Source: Bacteroidia bacterium (GTDB lineage Bacteria > Bacteroidota > Bacteroidia > B-17B0 > Aurantibacillaceae). Taken from it: DNA of 39,846 bases. This document shows, in pieces, positions 1 to 9,005 of the stretch. Each line of letters begins with the position of its first letter. Position 1 is the stretch's first letter. The notes beneath the pieces were generated by a model. It was not told where the DNA came from. It did not search any database and was given only the letters and a program-made list of their open reading frames with translations. The stretch lies in the NCBI GenBank assembly GCA_026414605.1, contig JAOAIP010000027.1, positions 1 to 39,846 of the forward strand, read 5' to 3'. Both the position numbers and the translations under genes were made by a program.

Positions 1-98
1 TAATGAATTTAGGATGGAGATATTTAATTCCTTTGTCATTATTCAATCTTTTATTAACGATAGTTGTAGAATATTTTAGAGGGAATTTAAATTTTTAA
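1..98 (+). CDS. nuoH: NADH-quinone oxidoreductase subunit H, C-terminal end (partial)
   Basis: Only the last 31 complete codons are in the window, read in the frame starting at base 3 and ending in TAA at 96-98. The peptide begins MNLGWRYLIPLSLFN, which fits the conserved last membrane helix of NuoH, the membrane subunit of complex I near the quinone site. The ATG at base 3 is an internal methionine, not a start. nuoI follows after 36 bp, which is the usual nuoH-nuoI order and supports the call. Confidence 0.8.
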   Translation, partial: MNLGWRYLIPLSLFNLLLTIVVEYFRGNLNF

Positions 99-134
99 AC
101 ATAAAAAGAAAAGTAAAACCTAAACACAAATAAT

Positions 135-755
135 ATGTTATCACTCACTAATAGAAAAAAAATAGTTAGCAATAAAGAACAAAATTTATCTGAAAGAATA
201 TACTTACCAGGAGTATTAAAAGGAATGAGCATTACGATTCGTCATTTATTTAAGAAAAAAGCCACGATTCAATATCCCGAAGAAAAAAGACCTTTAAGTC
301 CCGTATTTAGAGGAAGACACGTACTTAAAAGAGATGAAAATGGGGCAGAAAGATGTACGGCTTGTGGGCTGTGTGCATTGGCTTGCCCTGCCGAAGCCAT
401 TACGATGGTAGCCGCAGAACGCAAACCTGGTGAAGAACATTTGTACAGAGAAGAAAAATACGCCAAAGAATATTACATCAATATGCTACGCTGTATCTTT
501 TGTGGCTTATGCGAAGAAGCATGTCCAAAAGAAGCGATATTTTTAACCGATAGAATTGTAGATACAGAATTCTGGAGAGAAGATTTTATTTATGGTAAAG
601 ATAAATTGGTAGAACCTGTTGAAAAAGATAAAAGAATTGATGTTACAAAAAGACAAACACCTGCCGTGCTTGAATTCAAAAAGAGACCGGGCTTAAGACA
701 TAACATTTTATATGACCCAAATAAAAAGAAAGAAACAAAAAGAATTGGACATTAA
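135..755 (+). CDS. nuoI: NADH-quinone oxidoreductase subunit I (8Fe ferredoxin subunit)
   Basis: This is the 206-aa peripheral-arm subunit of complex I that passes electrons through two [4Fe-4S] clusters (N6a/N6b) towards the quinone site. Two ferredoxin motifs are intact: CTACGLC...CP with cysteines 74, 77, 80 and 84, and CIFCGLC...CP with cysteines 120, 123, 126 and 130. The length is in the usual range, with a basic C-terminal tail. It follows the nuoH end by 36 bp, so it is probably the last visible nuo gene of an operon running in from the left. Unusually, nuoJ does not follow; the next gene, 55 bp on, is an M42 peptidase. The start at 135 is the first in-frame ATG after nuoH. Identification is secure from the motifs and context. 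Confidence 0.95.
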   Translation: MLSLTNRKKIVSNKEQNLSERIYLPGVLKGMSITIRHLFKKKATIQYPEEKRPLSPVFRGRHVLKRDENGAERCTACGLCALACPAEAITMVAAERKPGEEHLYREEKYAKEYYINMLRCIFCGLCEEACPKEAIFLTDRIVDTEFWREDFIYGKDKLVEPVEKDKRIDVTKRQTPAVLEFKKRPGLRHNILYDPNKKKETKRIGH

Positions 756-810
756 AATACGTTCAAAGAAATTCAAAATAAACTTAATTTAATTGAAAAA
801 TTAATCATTT

Positions 811-1914
811 ATGAAAAAAACAGAAAAAAAGAAATTTCAAGTTTTTACAAAAGAATCCACCGATTTTTTGTACAAATACATTAATAATTCATCACCTACA
901 GGGTTTGAAGCATCAGGGCAACAAATTTGGCTGGATTATTTAAAACCTTATATTGATGATTATATTGTAGATAATTATGGTTCTGTTGCAGGCATCATTA
1001 ATCCAGGACAAGATTATAAAGTAGTGATTGAGGCACACGCCGATGAAATTAGTTGGTTTGTCAATTACATCACAAATGATGGATTTATTTATGTATGCCG
1101 CAATGGAGGAAGTGATCATCAAATAGCACCTTCAAAAAGAGTGAATATCTATACAGAAAAAGGAATCGTAAAAGGTATCTTTGGATGGCCTGCTATTCAC
1201 GTAAGAGAACCAGGTAAAGAAGAGCCCCCAACATTAAAAAACATTTTTGTAGACGTTGGTTGTTCATCTAAAAAAGAAGTGGAAAAATTAGGCATTCACG
1301 TTGGATGTGTTATGACTTATGAAGATGAACTCATAGAATTAAACGAAAAATTTTTTGTAGGAAGAGCATTAGATAACCGCATTGGGGGATTTATGATTGC
1401 CCAAGTAGCAAGATTATTAATAGAAAATGGCGTTAAACTTCCTTATTCTCTTTATATTGTTAATTCTGTTCAAGAAGAAATAGGATTACGAGGTGCAGAA
1501 ATGATTTCAAGAACTATCAAGCCCAATGTGGCTATTATTACAGACGTTTGCCACGATACTCAAACACCAATGATGGATAAAAAAGTACAAGGAGATATTG
1601 CCTGTGGCAAAGGTCCTGTATTGAGTTATGCCCCTGCTGTTCAAAATAATGTTCTCAAGTTAATCATAAATACAGCCGAAAAAGAAAAAATAGAATTTCA
1701 AAGATTAGCATCTTCCAGAAGCACAGGTACAGATACAGATGCCTTTGCTTATAGTGCAGAGGGTGTACCATCTGCATTGATTTCTCTACCTTTGAGATAT
1801 ATGCACACAACAAATGAAACCGTTCACAAAGATGATATTGAAAATGTTGTAAAACTAATGTATCATACATTGTTAAACATTAAGAAAAATCAAGATTTTA
1901 AATACATTAAATAA
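811..1914 (+). CDS. M42 family metallopeptidase (glutamyl/leucyl aminopeptidase type)
   Basis: This 367-aa cytoplasmic co-catalytic metallo-aminopeptidase belongs to the M42 (FrvX/endoglucanase M/TET-like) family, which trims residues from peptide N-termini. Expected family residues are visible: His76 in the 'EAHADEI' metal motif, Asp188 in 'GRALDNRIGG' (bridging ligand), Glu222-Glu223 in 'VQEEIGLRGAE' (general base and ligand), Asp245 in 'TDVCHDT', and His332 in 'RYMHTTNE'. Length is normal and there is no signal peptide. It lies 55 bp after nuoI and only 12 bp before the GH3-family gene, so it is probably co-transcribed with the genes to its right. Substrate specificity cannot be read from the sequence. 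Confidence 0.93.
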   Translation: MKKTEKKKFQVFTKESTDFLYKYINNSSPTGFEASGQQIWLDYLKPYIDDYIVDNYGSVAGIINPGQDYKVVIEAHADEISWFVNYITNDGFIYVCRNGGSDHQIAPSKRVNIYTEKGIVKGIFGWPAIHVREPGKEEPPTLKNIFVDVGCSSKKEVEKLGIHVGCVMTYEDELIELNEKFFVGRALDNRIGGFMIAQVARLLIENGVKLPYSLYIVNSVQEEIGLRGAEMISRTIKPNVAIITDVCHDTQTPMMDKKVQGDIACGKGPVLSYAPAVQNNVLKLIINTAEKEKIEFQRLASSRSTGTDTDAFAYSAEGVPSALISLPLRYMHTTNETVHKDDIENVVKLMYHTLLNIKKNQDFKYIK

Positions 1915-1926
1915 ACCATTATTACA

Positions 1927-3474
1927 ATGCCAACCATTCTTGGTACATTACTTAAAAACACAATTACTCTTAGTTCTAAATTAAAGAGGGAGAAAAGACC
2001 ATTTAGACAACAACAAGAAACACTTATTAAACTATTGACAAAAGCCAAAGATACTGCTTTTGGGCATCAATATCATTTTGATCAAGTTTTAAAGAGTGCG
2101 AATGTCGTAAGGAGTTTTCAAGAAAATGTACCCACTTATGATTACAATAAAATTTACAAAGAATGGTGGTATAGAACATTAAATGGTGAACCTTATGTGT
2201 GTTGGCCTGGATATACCAAGTATTTTGCTTTGAGTTCTGGCACATCTGAAGCATCGTCTAAATATATTCCTGTTACAAAAGATATGTTGAAAGCCATTCA
2301 AAAGTCGGCGATTAAACAAATTTTGGCTACTGCCAATTTTGATCTTCCACCAGATATTTATCAAAAAGGAATTTTAATGATTGGCGGAAGTACGCATTTG
2401 AATTACAACGGAACTTATTTTGCTGGCGATTTGAGTGGTATTACTACTGGAAATATCCCATTTTGGTTTCAACATCACTATAAGCCCGGAAAGAAAATTT
2501 CTGCTTACAAGGATTGGAATGCTAAATTAAATGAAATGACGGTCAATGCCCACAAATGGGATATTGGCATTATTGCTGGTGTTCCTGCGTGGATTCAAAT
2601 TTTAATGGAAAAAATTTTAGACCATTATAAAGTTAATTCTATTCATGAGATATGGCCTAATTTCAAAGTATACGTACATGGTGGAGTAGCCATTCATCCT
2701 TACAAAGCAAGTTTGAAAAAAATGTTTACTAAAGATGTTATTTTTATAGATACTTACTTGGCGTCTGAAGGATTTATTGCTTTTCAAGATAGACCGAATG
2801 AGTTACAATCTATGAGAATGGTGCTGAACAATGGTATCTTTTTTGAGTTCGTTCCATTTAATGAGAAAAATTTTGATGAAGATGGAAATTTAAGAGAACA
2901 TCCTGAAACCTTATTAATCAACGAAGTAGAAGAAAACAAAGATTACGCTTTATTACTTTCAACCTGTGCAGGTGCTTGGAGATATTTAATTGGTGATACT
3001 ATTAAATTTACAGATGCAAAAAAAGCAGAAATACTTATTACAGGCAGAACAAAGCACTTTTTGAGTTTGTGCGGAGAGCATCTTTCGGTAGATAATATGA
3101 CCCGAGCCATTGATTTGACTGCAAGAGATTTGAATATTGAAATCAATGAATTTACAGTAGCAGGAATAAAGCACGACAATTTATTTGCACATCATTGGTA
3201 TGTAGGTACTAACAAAATGATAGATGAACATATTCTAAAACAAAAAATTGACGATTATTTGAAACAATTAAATGATGATTATAGAGTAGAACGATCGGCA
3301 GCATTAAAAAATATATTCGTAACAGTATTACCAGATGATGTTTTTATCCAATTTTTAGAATACAAAAAAAGAGCAAGTGCCCAAAGTAAATTCCCAAGAG
3401 TCATTAAAGGGGCTTTGTATGATGATTGGAAACAATTTTTGATTCAAAAAGGATACGATATTAATGTAGAATGA
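1927..3474 (+). CDS. GH3-type acyl-acid amido synthetase
   Basis: This 515-aa protein belongs to the GH3 branch of the adenylate-forming (ANL-like) superfamily. Plant members conjugate amino acids to acyl acids such as jasmonate or auxin, using ATP; substrates of bacterial members are largely unknown. The three ATP/AMP-binding motifs are recognisable: 'LSSGTSEASSKY' near residues 102-113, 'DTYLASEGF' near 275-283, and 'WRYLIGDTIKF' near 350. No signal peptide or membrane segment is seen. It starts 12 bp after the M42 peptidase gene and its stop overlaps the LysE-type start by four bases (ATGA), which points to translational coupling with an exporter. Family assignment is firm; the substrate is unknown. 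Confidence 0.9.
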   Translation: MPTILGTLLKNTITLSSKLKREKRPFRQQQETLIKLLTKAKDTAFGHQYHFDQVLKSANVVRSFQENVPTYDYNKIYKEWWYRTLNGEPYVCWPGYTKYFALSSGTSEASSKYIPVTKDMLKAIQKSAIKQILATANFDLPPDIYQKGILMIGGSTHLNYNGTYFAGDLSGITTGNIPFWFQHHYKPGKKISAYKDWNAKLNEMTVNAHKWDIGIIAGVPAWIQILMEKILDHYKVNSIHEIWPNFKVYVHGGVAIHPYKASLKKMFTKDVIFIDTYLASEGFIAFQDRPNELQSMRMVLNNGIFFEFVPFNEKNFDEDGNLREHPETLLINEVEENKDYALLLSTCAGAWRYLIGDTIKFTDAKKAEILITGRTKHFLSLCGEHLSVDNMTRAIDLTARDLNIEINEFTVAGIKHDNLFAHHWYVGTNKMIDEHILKQKIDDYLKQLNDDYRVERSAALKNIFVTVLPDDVFIQFLEYKKRASAQSKFPRVIKGALYDDWKQFLIQKGYDINVE

Positions 3475-4124
3475 TATTTAGTTTAATTTATCAAAGCATT
3501 ATCATTGTAATTTTATTGACCTTTTCTTTTGGTCCTTCGTTTTTTAGTTTAATCAATTATTCCATCAAAAAAGGATTTCGTCAAGCCACAATGCTGGCAA
3601 TAGGCGTTGTAGGAAGCGATTTTGTAGTGTGTCTATTTACGATATTTTTAGTCCATCTTGGATTGACAGAATGGCTCAATGATTCTAAAAATCAAAGGTT
3701 TGCCGGGATATTAGCCGGAATTATTTTAATTTTGTTTGGGGCTTTTTATTTCAAAAAAGACATTCCGCCGTCTGATAGTGAAAACATAGATACTCTTAAT
3801 ATCAAAAACGAAACACATCCTGTTTTACTTATTGTAAAAGGATTTGTGATCAATCTTTTTAATCCTGCAGTTTGGTTTTTATGGTTGGGAAATGTTACAA
3901 TTATAAGTAACTTTTTTAATCATTCTCTCGTAAAAACATTAATCTATTTTTCCATCTTAAATTCAACAGTATTTGCAGTAGAAGTATTTAAGATTTATTT
4001 GGCTAATAAAATTAAAAAGATTTTGAATGCAAAAACCATACACATTGTCAATGTAGTTACAGGTTCAACTCTTATACTCTTTGGCATTTATTTAATCTAC
4101 AATTATTATTTTGAAAAGTTATGA
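3471..4124 (+). CDS. LysE/RhtB-family translocator (amino-acid exporter type)
   Basis: This 217-aa integral membrane protein of the LysE/RhtB family exports amino acids or derivatives by proton antiport. The N-terminal helix carries the family-typical 'FGPSFFSLINYSIKKGFRQ' pattern (residues ~21-39, GP followed by a basic loop). Further hydrophobic helices lie near 45-65, 73-90, 117-140, 150-170 and 190-212, giving the usual six. The internal 'NLFNPAVWFLWLG' (NP-x-x-x-x-F) is also typical. Its ATG overlaps the GH3 stop and its own TGA overlaps the next start (ATGA at both ends), so three genes are translationally linked. A cargo such as an amino acid or an acyl-amino acid made by the GH3 enzyme is inference only. 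Confidence 0.85.
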   Translation: MIFSLIYQSIIIVILLTFSFGPSFFSLINYSIKKGFRQATMLAIGVVGSDFVVCLFTIFLVHLGLTEWLNDSKNQRFAGILAGIILILFGAFYFKKDIPPSDSENIDTLNIKNETHPVLLIVKGFVINLFNPAVWFLWLGNVTIISNFFNHSLVKTLIYFSILNSTVFAVEVFKIYLANKIKKILNAKTIHIVNVVTGSTLILFGIYLIYNYYFEKL

Positions 4125-4396
4125 AAACAGATTGGTCAGAATTAAAAGCAAAATTGACGGAACATCAAAGTTTTCCATCAATGTATATGTTCAAATTTAT
4201 TTTGAGTAGCGATCATCAAAAAATTGCTTTAATAGAAGCATTATTTAATGAATCAGAAGATGCCAATATCTCTATTAGACAAAGTTCCCGAGGAAGGTAT
4301 GTAAGCATTACTGTAAAACAAATTGTTCAAAGTGTGGATCAAATCATTCATATTTACGAACAAGCATCGGACATACCGGGAGTTATGATAATGTAG
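4121..4396 (+). CDS. DUF493 (YbeD-like) small protein
   Basis: This 91-aa protein has the pattern of the DUF493/YbeD family: an N-terminal 'FPSMYMFKFIL' strand, a middle 'SRGRYVSITVKQIVQS' strand, and a C-terminal 'IYEQASDIPGVMIM' ending typical of this ACT-like alpha/beta fold. Family members are small cytosolic proteins, possibly allosteric or regulatory, and their role is not settled. Its start overlaps the LysE-type stop by four bases, so it is the last tightly coupled gene in this run; the epimerase begins 38 bp further on. Function is not proposed beyond the family. Confidence 0.8.
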   Translation: MKTDWSELKAKLTEHQSFPSMYMFKFILSSDHQKIALIEALFNESEDANISIRQSSRGRYVSITVKQIVQSVDQIIHIYEQASDIPGVMIM

Positions 4397-4434
4397 TCAA
4401 GGTTTGGCTTTTCATTTTATAATAATTCATTGAA

Positions 4435-5307
4435 ATGATCTATACATTAAGTAACAAAGCATTAGAAATAAAAGTAAATACAAAGGGTGCAGAACTTATT
4501 TCTTTTTTGTATAAAGGGAAAGAACTTTTGTGGCAAGCCAATGAACCTTGGAAAAGAACAGCACCTATTTTATTTCCCATTGTAGGTAAATTAAAAAACA
4601 ATCAATATAGATATTTAAATACCATTTACACATTAGAACAGCACGGTTTTGCAAGAGATAAAGAATGGTTATGCACATCACTAAATGTAAAGCAAGGGAA
4701 AATTCAATTTGAACTCACCGATGATGAAGAAACTTTTTCAAAATATCCTTTTCGTTTTTCACTCATCTCAGAATATTCATTCATTGATGATAATAGTATT
4801 AAAATTCATTTCAAAGTATTTAACCCACATTATGATGTTTTACCATTTAGCATCGGTTTGCATCCTGGATTTAATACCTTTAATGATTTAGATAATTGTC
4901 AAGTGTTTTTTAAGGGACATTCAATACCATTGCCATTAAAAAGAACATTATTAAAAGACGGATTATTGAGTGATGAAAAAGAAATGATCTCGAATGAACC
5001 TACTATAAAATTACAAACAAGTTTATTTGAAAACGATGCTATTGTTCTTGAAAATACAGGGATTAATGAAATGATATTGTCAAACAAACATTGGAATTAT
5101 CAAATCAGCATTAAAAGTGATTGTAAGCATTGGGGAATTTGGACAAAAGCAAAATGCTTGGACTTTGTGTGTATAGAGCCGTGGATGGGCATTGCAGATA
5201 CCATAAATACCAACGGAGATATTTTAAATAAAAAAGATATTATTTTGTTACAAGCATATCAATCTTTTGAGTGGAGTGTAGAAATACGAGTTTTAAAATC
5301 TATGTAA
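4435..5307 (+). CDS. Aldose 1-epimerase family protein (LacX-like)
   Basis: This 290-aa cytoplasmic protein belongs to the galactose mutarotase-like superfamily, LacX branch, which interconverts sugar anomers. Catalytic candidates are in place: His70 in 'LEQHGFARD' with Arg74, His143 in 'GLHPGFN', and Glu248 in 'CIEPWMGIAD', the general base position of mutarotases. Length fits the family and no signal peptide is present. It lies 38 bp after the DUF493 gene on the same strand and may be the end of that transcript; it converges on the PorE-like gene across 135 bp with no clear terminator hairpin. The natural sugar cannot be inferred. Confidence 0.87.
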   Translation: MIYTLSNKALEIKVNTKGAELISFLYKGKELLWQANEPWKRTAPILFPIVGKLKNNQYRYLNTIYTLEQHGFARDKEWLCTSLNVKQGKIQFELTDDEETFSKYPFRFSLISEYSFIDDNSIKIHFKVFNPHYDVLPFSIGLHPGFNTFNDLDNCQVFFKGHSIPLPLKRTLLKDGLLSDEKEMISNEPTIKLQTSLFENDAIVLENTGINEMILSNKHWNYQISIKSDCKHWGIWTKAKCLDFVCIEPWMGIADTINTNGDILNKKDIILLQAYQSFEWSVEIRVLKSM

Positions 5308-5322
5308 AAACAATGTTTTTCC

Positions 5323-5430
5323 TTACAATTCTTTCACTTTTATAGTCCTTGAACTTTCAACTAATAATTGTCTTTGTGATAATTTTTTTGTAGTTAATTT
5401 TAAAGTGATGAGTGGTTTAAACTTTTTCAT
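5323..5430 (-). CDS. Possible small ORF (35 aa), unrecognised
   Basis: Reading the minus strand from ATG at 5430 gives 35 codons to TAA at 5323. The product begins MKKFKPLITLKLTTKK and is strongly basic, with no membrane segment. It starts 12 bp past the stop of the PorE-like gene on the same strand and fills most of the gap before the convergent epimerase gene. The tight spacing is the only support; an ORF of this size can arise by chance in AT-rich DNA. It could equally be the untranslated tail of the upstream mRNA. Confidence 0.2.
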   Translation of the reverse strand: MKKFKPLITLKLTTKKLSQRQLLVESSRTIKVKEL

Positions 5431-5442
5431 CTCAAGTCCTAA

Positions 5443-8028
5443 TTATTCTACAATGGCTTTTACATATTGGTATTTTTCATAAACTGATGAAGGTGTTTTT
5501 TTGCTGTATTCTGGACCAGAAACAATAGCATTTATCTTGAATTGTATATTTTCTTTTTTTCCTCCGTGAGACACTACATATTTGTAAATTTTATCTCTTA
5601 AAAATTCTCCTCTCATTTTAGATAGTACGATATTAGTCATTGATGCAGGCACTTTTGATGCACTGGCTGTGATAAAAATTTTTACCTTTTCTTCTTGAGA
5701 TCTTTTGATAATATTGGTGATAAAATTTTTCCACTTTACATCATTAGTATCAATGGCATATTCTTTATACTTAAAATAAACTTCAAATCGTGTAATATCT
5801 TCTTTTGATTTTTTGTCTAATTTTATATTTAATGTTTTAATAGTTAAGCCATCAGGAAGTTCTGAAGCATTCAGTATAAGAGATTCACCATAATAACCAC
5901 TTTTATAAGATGTAAGTGTATAATTGAGTCCTGCTGTAAGTTCAAGTTTATTGATATTTCCTTTGTTATCTGTCATTTGTTCTATTGTATTACCATCATC
6001 TGACTTAATTAGCAATGATGCATCGGGTATGGGCTTTTTATTATTAGAATTAATAATACTTATAGAAATATATTTTTTACCTGATTGGCTTCCTTCTTTA
6101 TTTAAAAAGAATATCTCTTGCAATGACTCCCCAAGTTGAGTTTGTGGTGTTTGGATGACTCTTTCTTCAATGACTTTATGGTCGTGCTCTAATATCAAAG
6201 TGTATGTTTTTCCTGCTGATAAAAAGATATTATTGATAGTCCCATTATCATCTGTTTTGTACACGCCATAATTTTTTCTGTTTTTATCTTCTACTACGTA
6301 AAAAACGGCATTTGTGATTGGTTGCTTATTTTTTATATCTTTAAAGCACGTAACATTTAATATGACTGATTTTTCTTTGACAATTATTTTTCCAAGCACT
6401 TTTACAGGTTCTAATTGAAGTTCTTTTTGAATTTCTTGATAGGACTCTGATTTATCTGAATATATTTCATCACTAAAGAATTCTTCTCCATTCGATTGAT
6501 AAGAAATTTTATAGGTAGCACCTGGGCGTAAGGTGAATACAAAACTTCCATTTTTTTGAGGGCGATACATTCCTACAATTTCTCCTGATTCTTTGTCGGT
6601 TAGAATAATAGTAATATCTTCGGGAAGGGACTCTCCAAAAGCCGCTACAATTTTGCCTTTGTAGATAACAACAGGTTTTTCTGCCCCTTCAGGGATAGAA
6701 ATCATATAAATATCTTTATCACCATAGCCCCCTTCTTGCACAGAAGAATAGTATGCTCTTTTGCCATCAGGAGAAGTTACATAAAATAAATCATCGTCAG
6801 TAGTATTGATAGGATAACCAATGTTTATGGGCTCAGTAAATTTACCATTTTCATCCATTACAGAATAAAAAATATCAAAGCCCCCCATACTGCTATGTCC
6901 ATTGGAGGAAAAGAAAAGTGTCTTGCCATCGGGGTGCATAAATACGCCGTCTTCATCATAAGGTGTGTTAATGGGATATCCCAAATTTAATGCTTTACTC
7001 CATTTTCCATTGGGTAATTTTACCACTCTGTAAATATCACGACCTCCAACTCCACCGGGTCTGTCAGAAACAAAGTATAAAGTATTTCCATCAGGCGATA
7101 AACAAGCGTGTGTTTCCCAATATTTAGTATTCACATCTGATCCAAATGTCATTGGAATGCTCCAATTTCTTCCATCCCATTGTGAATAGTAGATATTTCC
7201 GCCTTCTTCATCTTTGTATAGAATAAGTATTTGCCCATCGGGGCTAAGATTAATGGATGCTTCGTGTCCGCAAGTATTTACATTATCGCTCAAAGATTTT
7301 GGTTTTGTCCACGTTTTATCGTCTATTTTATAGGATACTACGATATCTTCATAAAACCCACCATCTGCTGTTCTTTCACCGCATACGCCACCTGGACGAC
7401 GAGTAGTGTATATCAACATTTGTTCATCTGCAGTCAAAACAGCCCCATATTCGGGATACTCACTATTGATGCTATCTCCCATATTAGTAATCTTGATGTT
7501 GATAGGATGTTCTACTAAAGTTTTAGCATAATTTACTTGTGTTTTTTTCTGATTAACTTCTTTCTCCCAAGATTTAGCAGATTTTCCTATTGCTTGTAAA
7601 AAACGATCGTAATACTGTAATGCTTCATCAAATTTGTAATTTATATGCAATGCTTGAGCATAATAATATAATGCTAATACGGGTGCTGATTTTTCTGATG
7701 GATCATCAGGGATGTAATTTCTTTTTACCTTATTGATGGCTTTTTCAAGATATTGTTCTGCTTTGTTTTTTTCAGTAGGTGAATACAAATATGCTTTTCC
7801 TAATAAATAATTGATATTTGCATTGTATGGTTCTAATTCATAAGCGGCCAAGTAATTTTGAATGGCTAAAGCATAATTGTTTTCTAACATTAATTGATTC
7901 CCTTCCATAAAGTATTCTTTGTAGGATTTACCAGAAATCACTTGTGATCGTTTTATCAATGGACAAAATATTCCCACAACTAACAAAAATAAAAATGTGT
8001 TTTTCATATTACTTCTTCTTTGAGCCAT
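5443..8028 (-). CDS. TPR / PD40 beta-propeller / OmpA-like envelope protein (PorE-like)
   Basis: This 861-aa exported protein has the domain order of T9SS PorE-type proteins. A signal peptide (~residues 8-30) is followed by TPR-like helices (~35-165, e.g. 'NYALAIQNYLAAYELEPYN'). A WD40-like PD40 propeller follows (~190-450) with repeated 'SPDG...YFVSDRPGG.GG.DIY' blades, then two or three carboxypeptidase-regulatory-like beta domains (~455-740) and a C-terminal OmpA-like domain (~745-861). The OmpA-like region keeps an 'LS..R' stretch ('LSKMRGEFLRDKI'), but the usual 'GHTD' peptidoglycan-binding loop reads 'ITASASKVP', so the binding aspartate is missing. A second ATG at 8007 (MKNTFLFLL) gives a more typical signal peptide and may be the true start. 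It is the last large gene of the 14905-5443 run. A role anchoring the T9SS to peptidoglycan is inference from architecture. Confidence 0.82.
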   Translation of the reverse strand: MAQRRSNMKNTFLFLLVVGIFCPLIKRSQVISGKSYKEYFMEGNQLMLENNYALAIQNYLAAYELEPYNANINYLLGKAYLYSPTEKNKAEQYLEKAINKVKRNYIPDDPSEKSAPVLALYYYAQALHINYKFDEALQYYDRFLQAIGKSAKSWEKEVNQKKTQVNYAKTLVEHPINIKITNMGDSINSEYPEYGAVLTADEQMLIYTTRRPGGVCGERTADGGFYEDIVVSYKIDDKTWTKPKSLSDNVNTCGHEASINLSPDGQILILYKDEEGGNIYYSQWDGRNWSIPMTFGSDVNTKYWETHACLSPDGNTLYFVSDRPGGVGGRDIYRVVKLPNGKWSKALNLGYPINTPYDEDGVFMHPDGKTLFFSSNGHSSMGGFDIFYSVMDENGKFTEPINIGYPINTTDDDLFYVTSPDGKRAYYSSVQEGGYGDKDIYMISIPEGAEKPVVIYKGKIVAAFGESLPEDITIILTDKESGEIVGMYRPQKNGSFVFTLRPGATYKISYQSNGEEFFSDEIYSDKSESYQEIQKELQLEPVKVLGKIIVKEKSVILNVTCFKDIKNKQPITNAVFYVVEDKNRKNYGVYKTDDNGTINNIFLSAGKTYTLILEHDHKVIEERVIQTPQTQLGESLQEIFFLNKEGSQSGKKYISISIINSNNKKPIPDASLLIKSDDGNTIEQMTDNKGNINKLELTAGLNYTLTSYKSGYYGESLILNASELPDGLTIKTLNIKLDKKSKEDITRFEVYFKYKEYAIDTNDVKWKNFITNIIKRSQEEKVKIFITASASKVPASMTNIVLSKMRGEFLRDKIYKYVVSHGGKKENIQFKINAIVSGPEYSKKTPSSVYEKYQYVKAIVE

Positions 8029-8090
8029 TAAATTACAAAATATCTATCTTAAAATAAAAAATAGATTTAAAGAGAATCTCATCATCCTTG

Positions 8091-8984
8091 TTATATTAAA
8101 ACCATAGAAAGTATTGCTAAAATTATTCCCAGCCAATTTATCCAAGAAAGTTTTTCTTTAAATACAAAAACACCTATTAATGCGGTCGTAATGACATTAC
8201 TTAAATTTAAAATTAAAAAAATTTGACCACTCGGCAAAATCCTTGTATTGAGTGCTTGAATAATAAATACTAAATTAAAAAAATTAGGAATGCCTAATAA
8301 CAATCCTAAACCAATGGTGCTTTTCCATTTAAAATTATCTTGATGAAAAATCTTTTTAGTATCTGTTTTGATATAAATAAATCCTGTTAATAAAGCAAAA
8401 CCATAAACAAAAGTGGAAAAAACATACTGTCTATCTTCTGTATTTACAAAGGTCTTGTTACCATAATTGATGAGAGAATCAATGATTCCACTACCTATAA
8501 ATACTAAAAAGGGGAAAATAATTTTGTTAGCATCACTGCGTATTTTTAAGTTAGGAGAATACGTTACTAAGTATACAGAAAAAATAGCCAATAATAGTGC
8601 TAATGCTTGTAAAGTATTCAACTCATCATTAAATAAAAAATGTGCTGAAAGAACAGGGAAAATAAAACTCATTTTATTTGCTACCGATGCTACTGCAATG
8701 CCATAATATCTGGTAGTTTGTGCAATCCAATAAAAAACAGTAATAAACAAAATGCCTTCAATAATAGTGATTAACCACACTTGATAAGGCAATGAATAAA
8801 TAATTTGAATAAAGTGAATATCTTTTGATTTTAAATAAATACTGGAATATGTAAAACCAATTATTAGTGCAGATAGGTAATTGAAAATCAAAGCATAAAA
8901 TGTATGGGCTTTGTTTTTTTCAAACAAACGAACAATTACCAACATTAAAACACTGGTAATGGTAGCAAAAACAATAAATATCAT
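8091..8984 (-). CDS. EamA/DMT-superfamily permease
   Basis: This 297-aa protein is nearly all hydrophobic, with about ten predicted membrane helices in two five-helix halves, the EamA (drug/metabolite transporter) layout. The second half shows the family pattern 'NLSNVITTALIGVFVFKEKLSW' near residues 255-280, and the first half the matching 'FPVLSAHFLFNDELNTLQ'. Members export metabolites, amino acids or nucleotide sugars; the substrate is not readable here. It begins 21 bp after the alpha/beta hydrolase stop and ends 62 bp before the PorE-like start, so it is probably in the same transcript as the ABC-hydrolase pair. Confidence 0.85.
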   Translation of the reverse strand: MIFIVFATITSVLMLVIVRLFEKNKAHTFYALIFNYLSALIIGFTYSSIYLKSKDIHFIQIIYSLPYQVWLITIIEGILFITVFYWIAQTTRYYGIAVASVANKMSFIFPVLSAHFLFNDELNTLQALALLLAIFSVYLVTYSPNLKIRSDANKIIFPFLVFIGSGIIDSLINYGNKTFVNTEDRQYVFSTFVYGFALLTGFIYIKTDTKKIFHQDNFKWKSTIGLGLLLGIPNFFNLVFIIQALNTRILPSGQIFLILNLSNVITTALIGVFVFKEKLSWINWLGIILAILSMVLI

Positions 8985-9005
8985 AGATGAAAAACTTGTA
9001 ACAAA

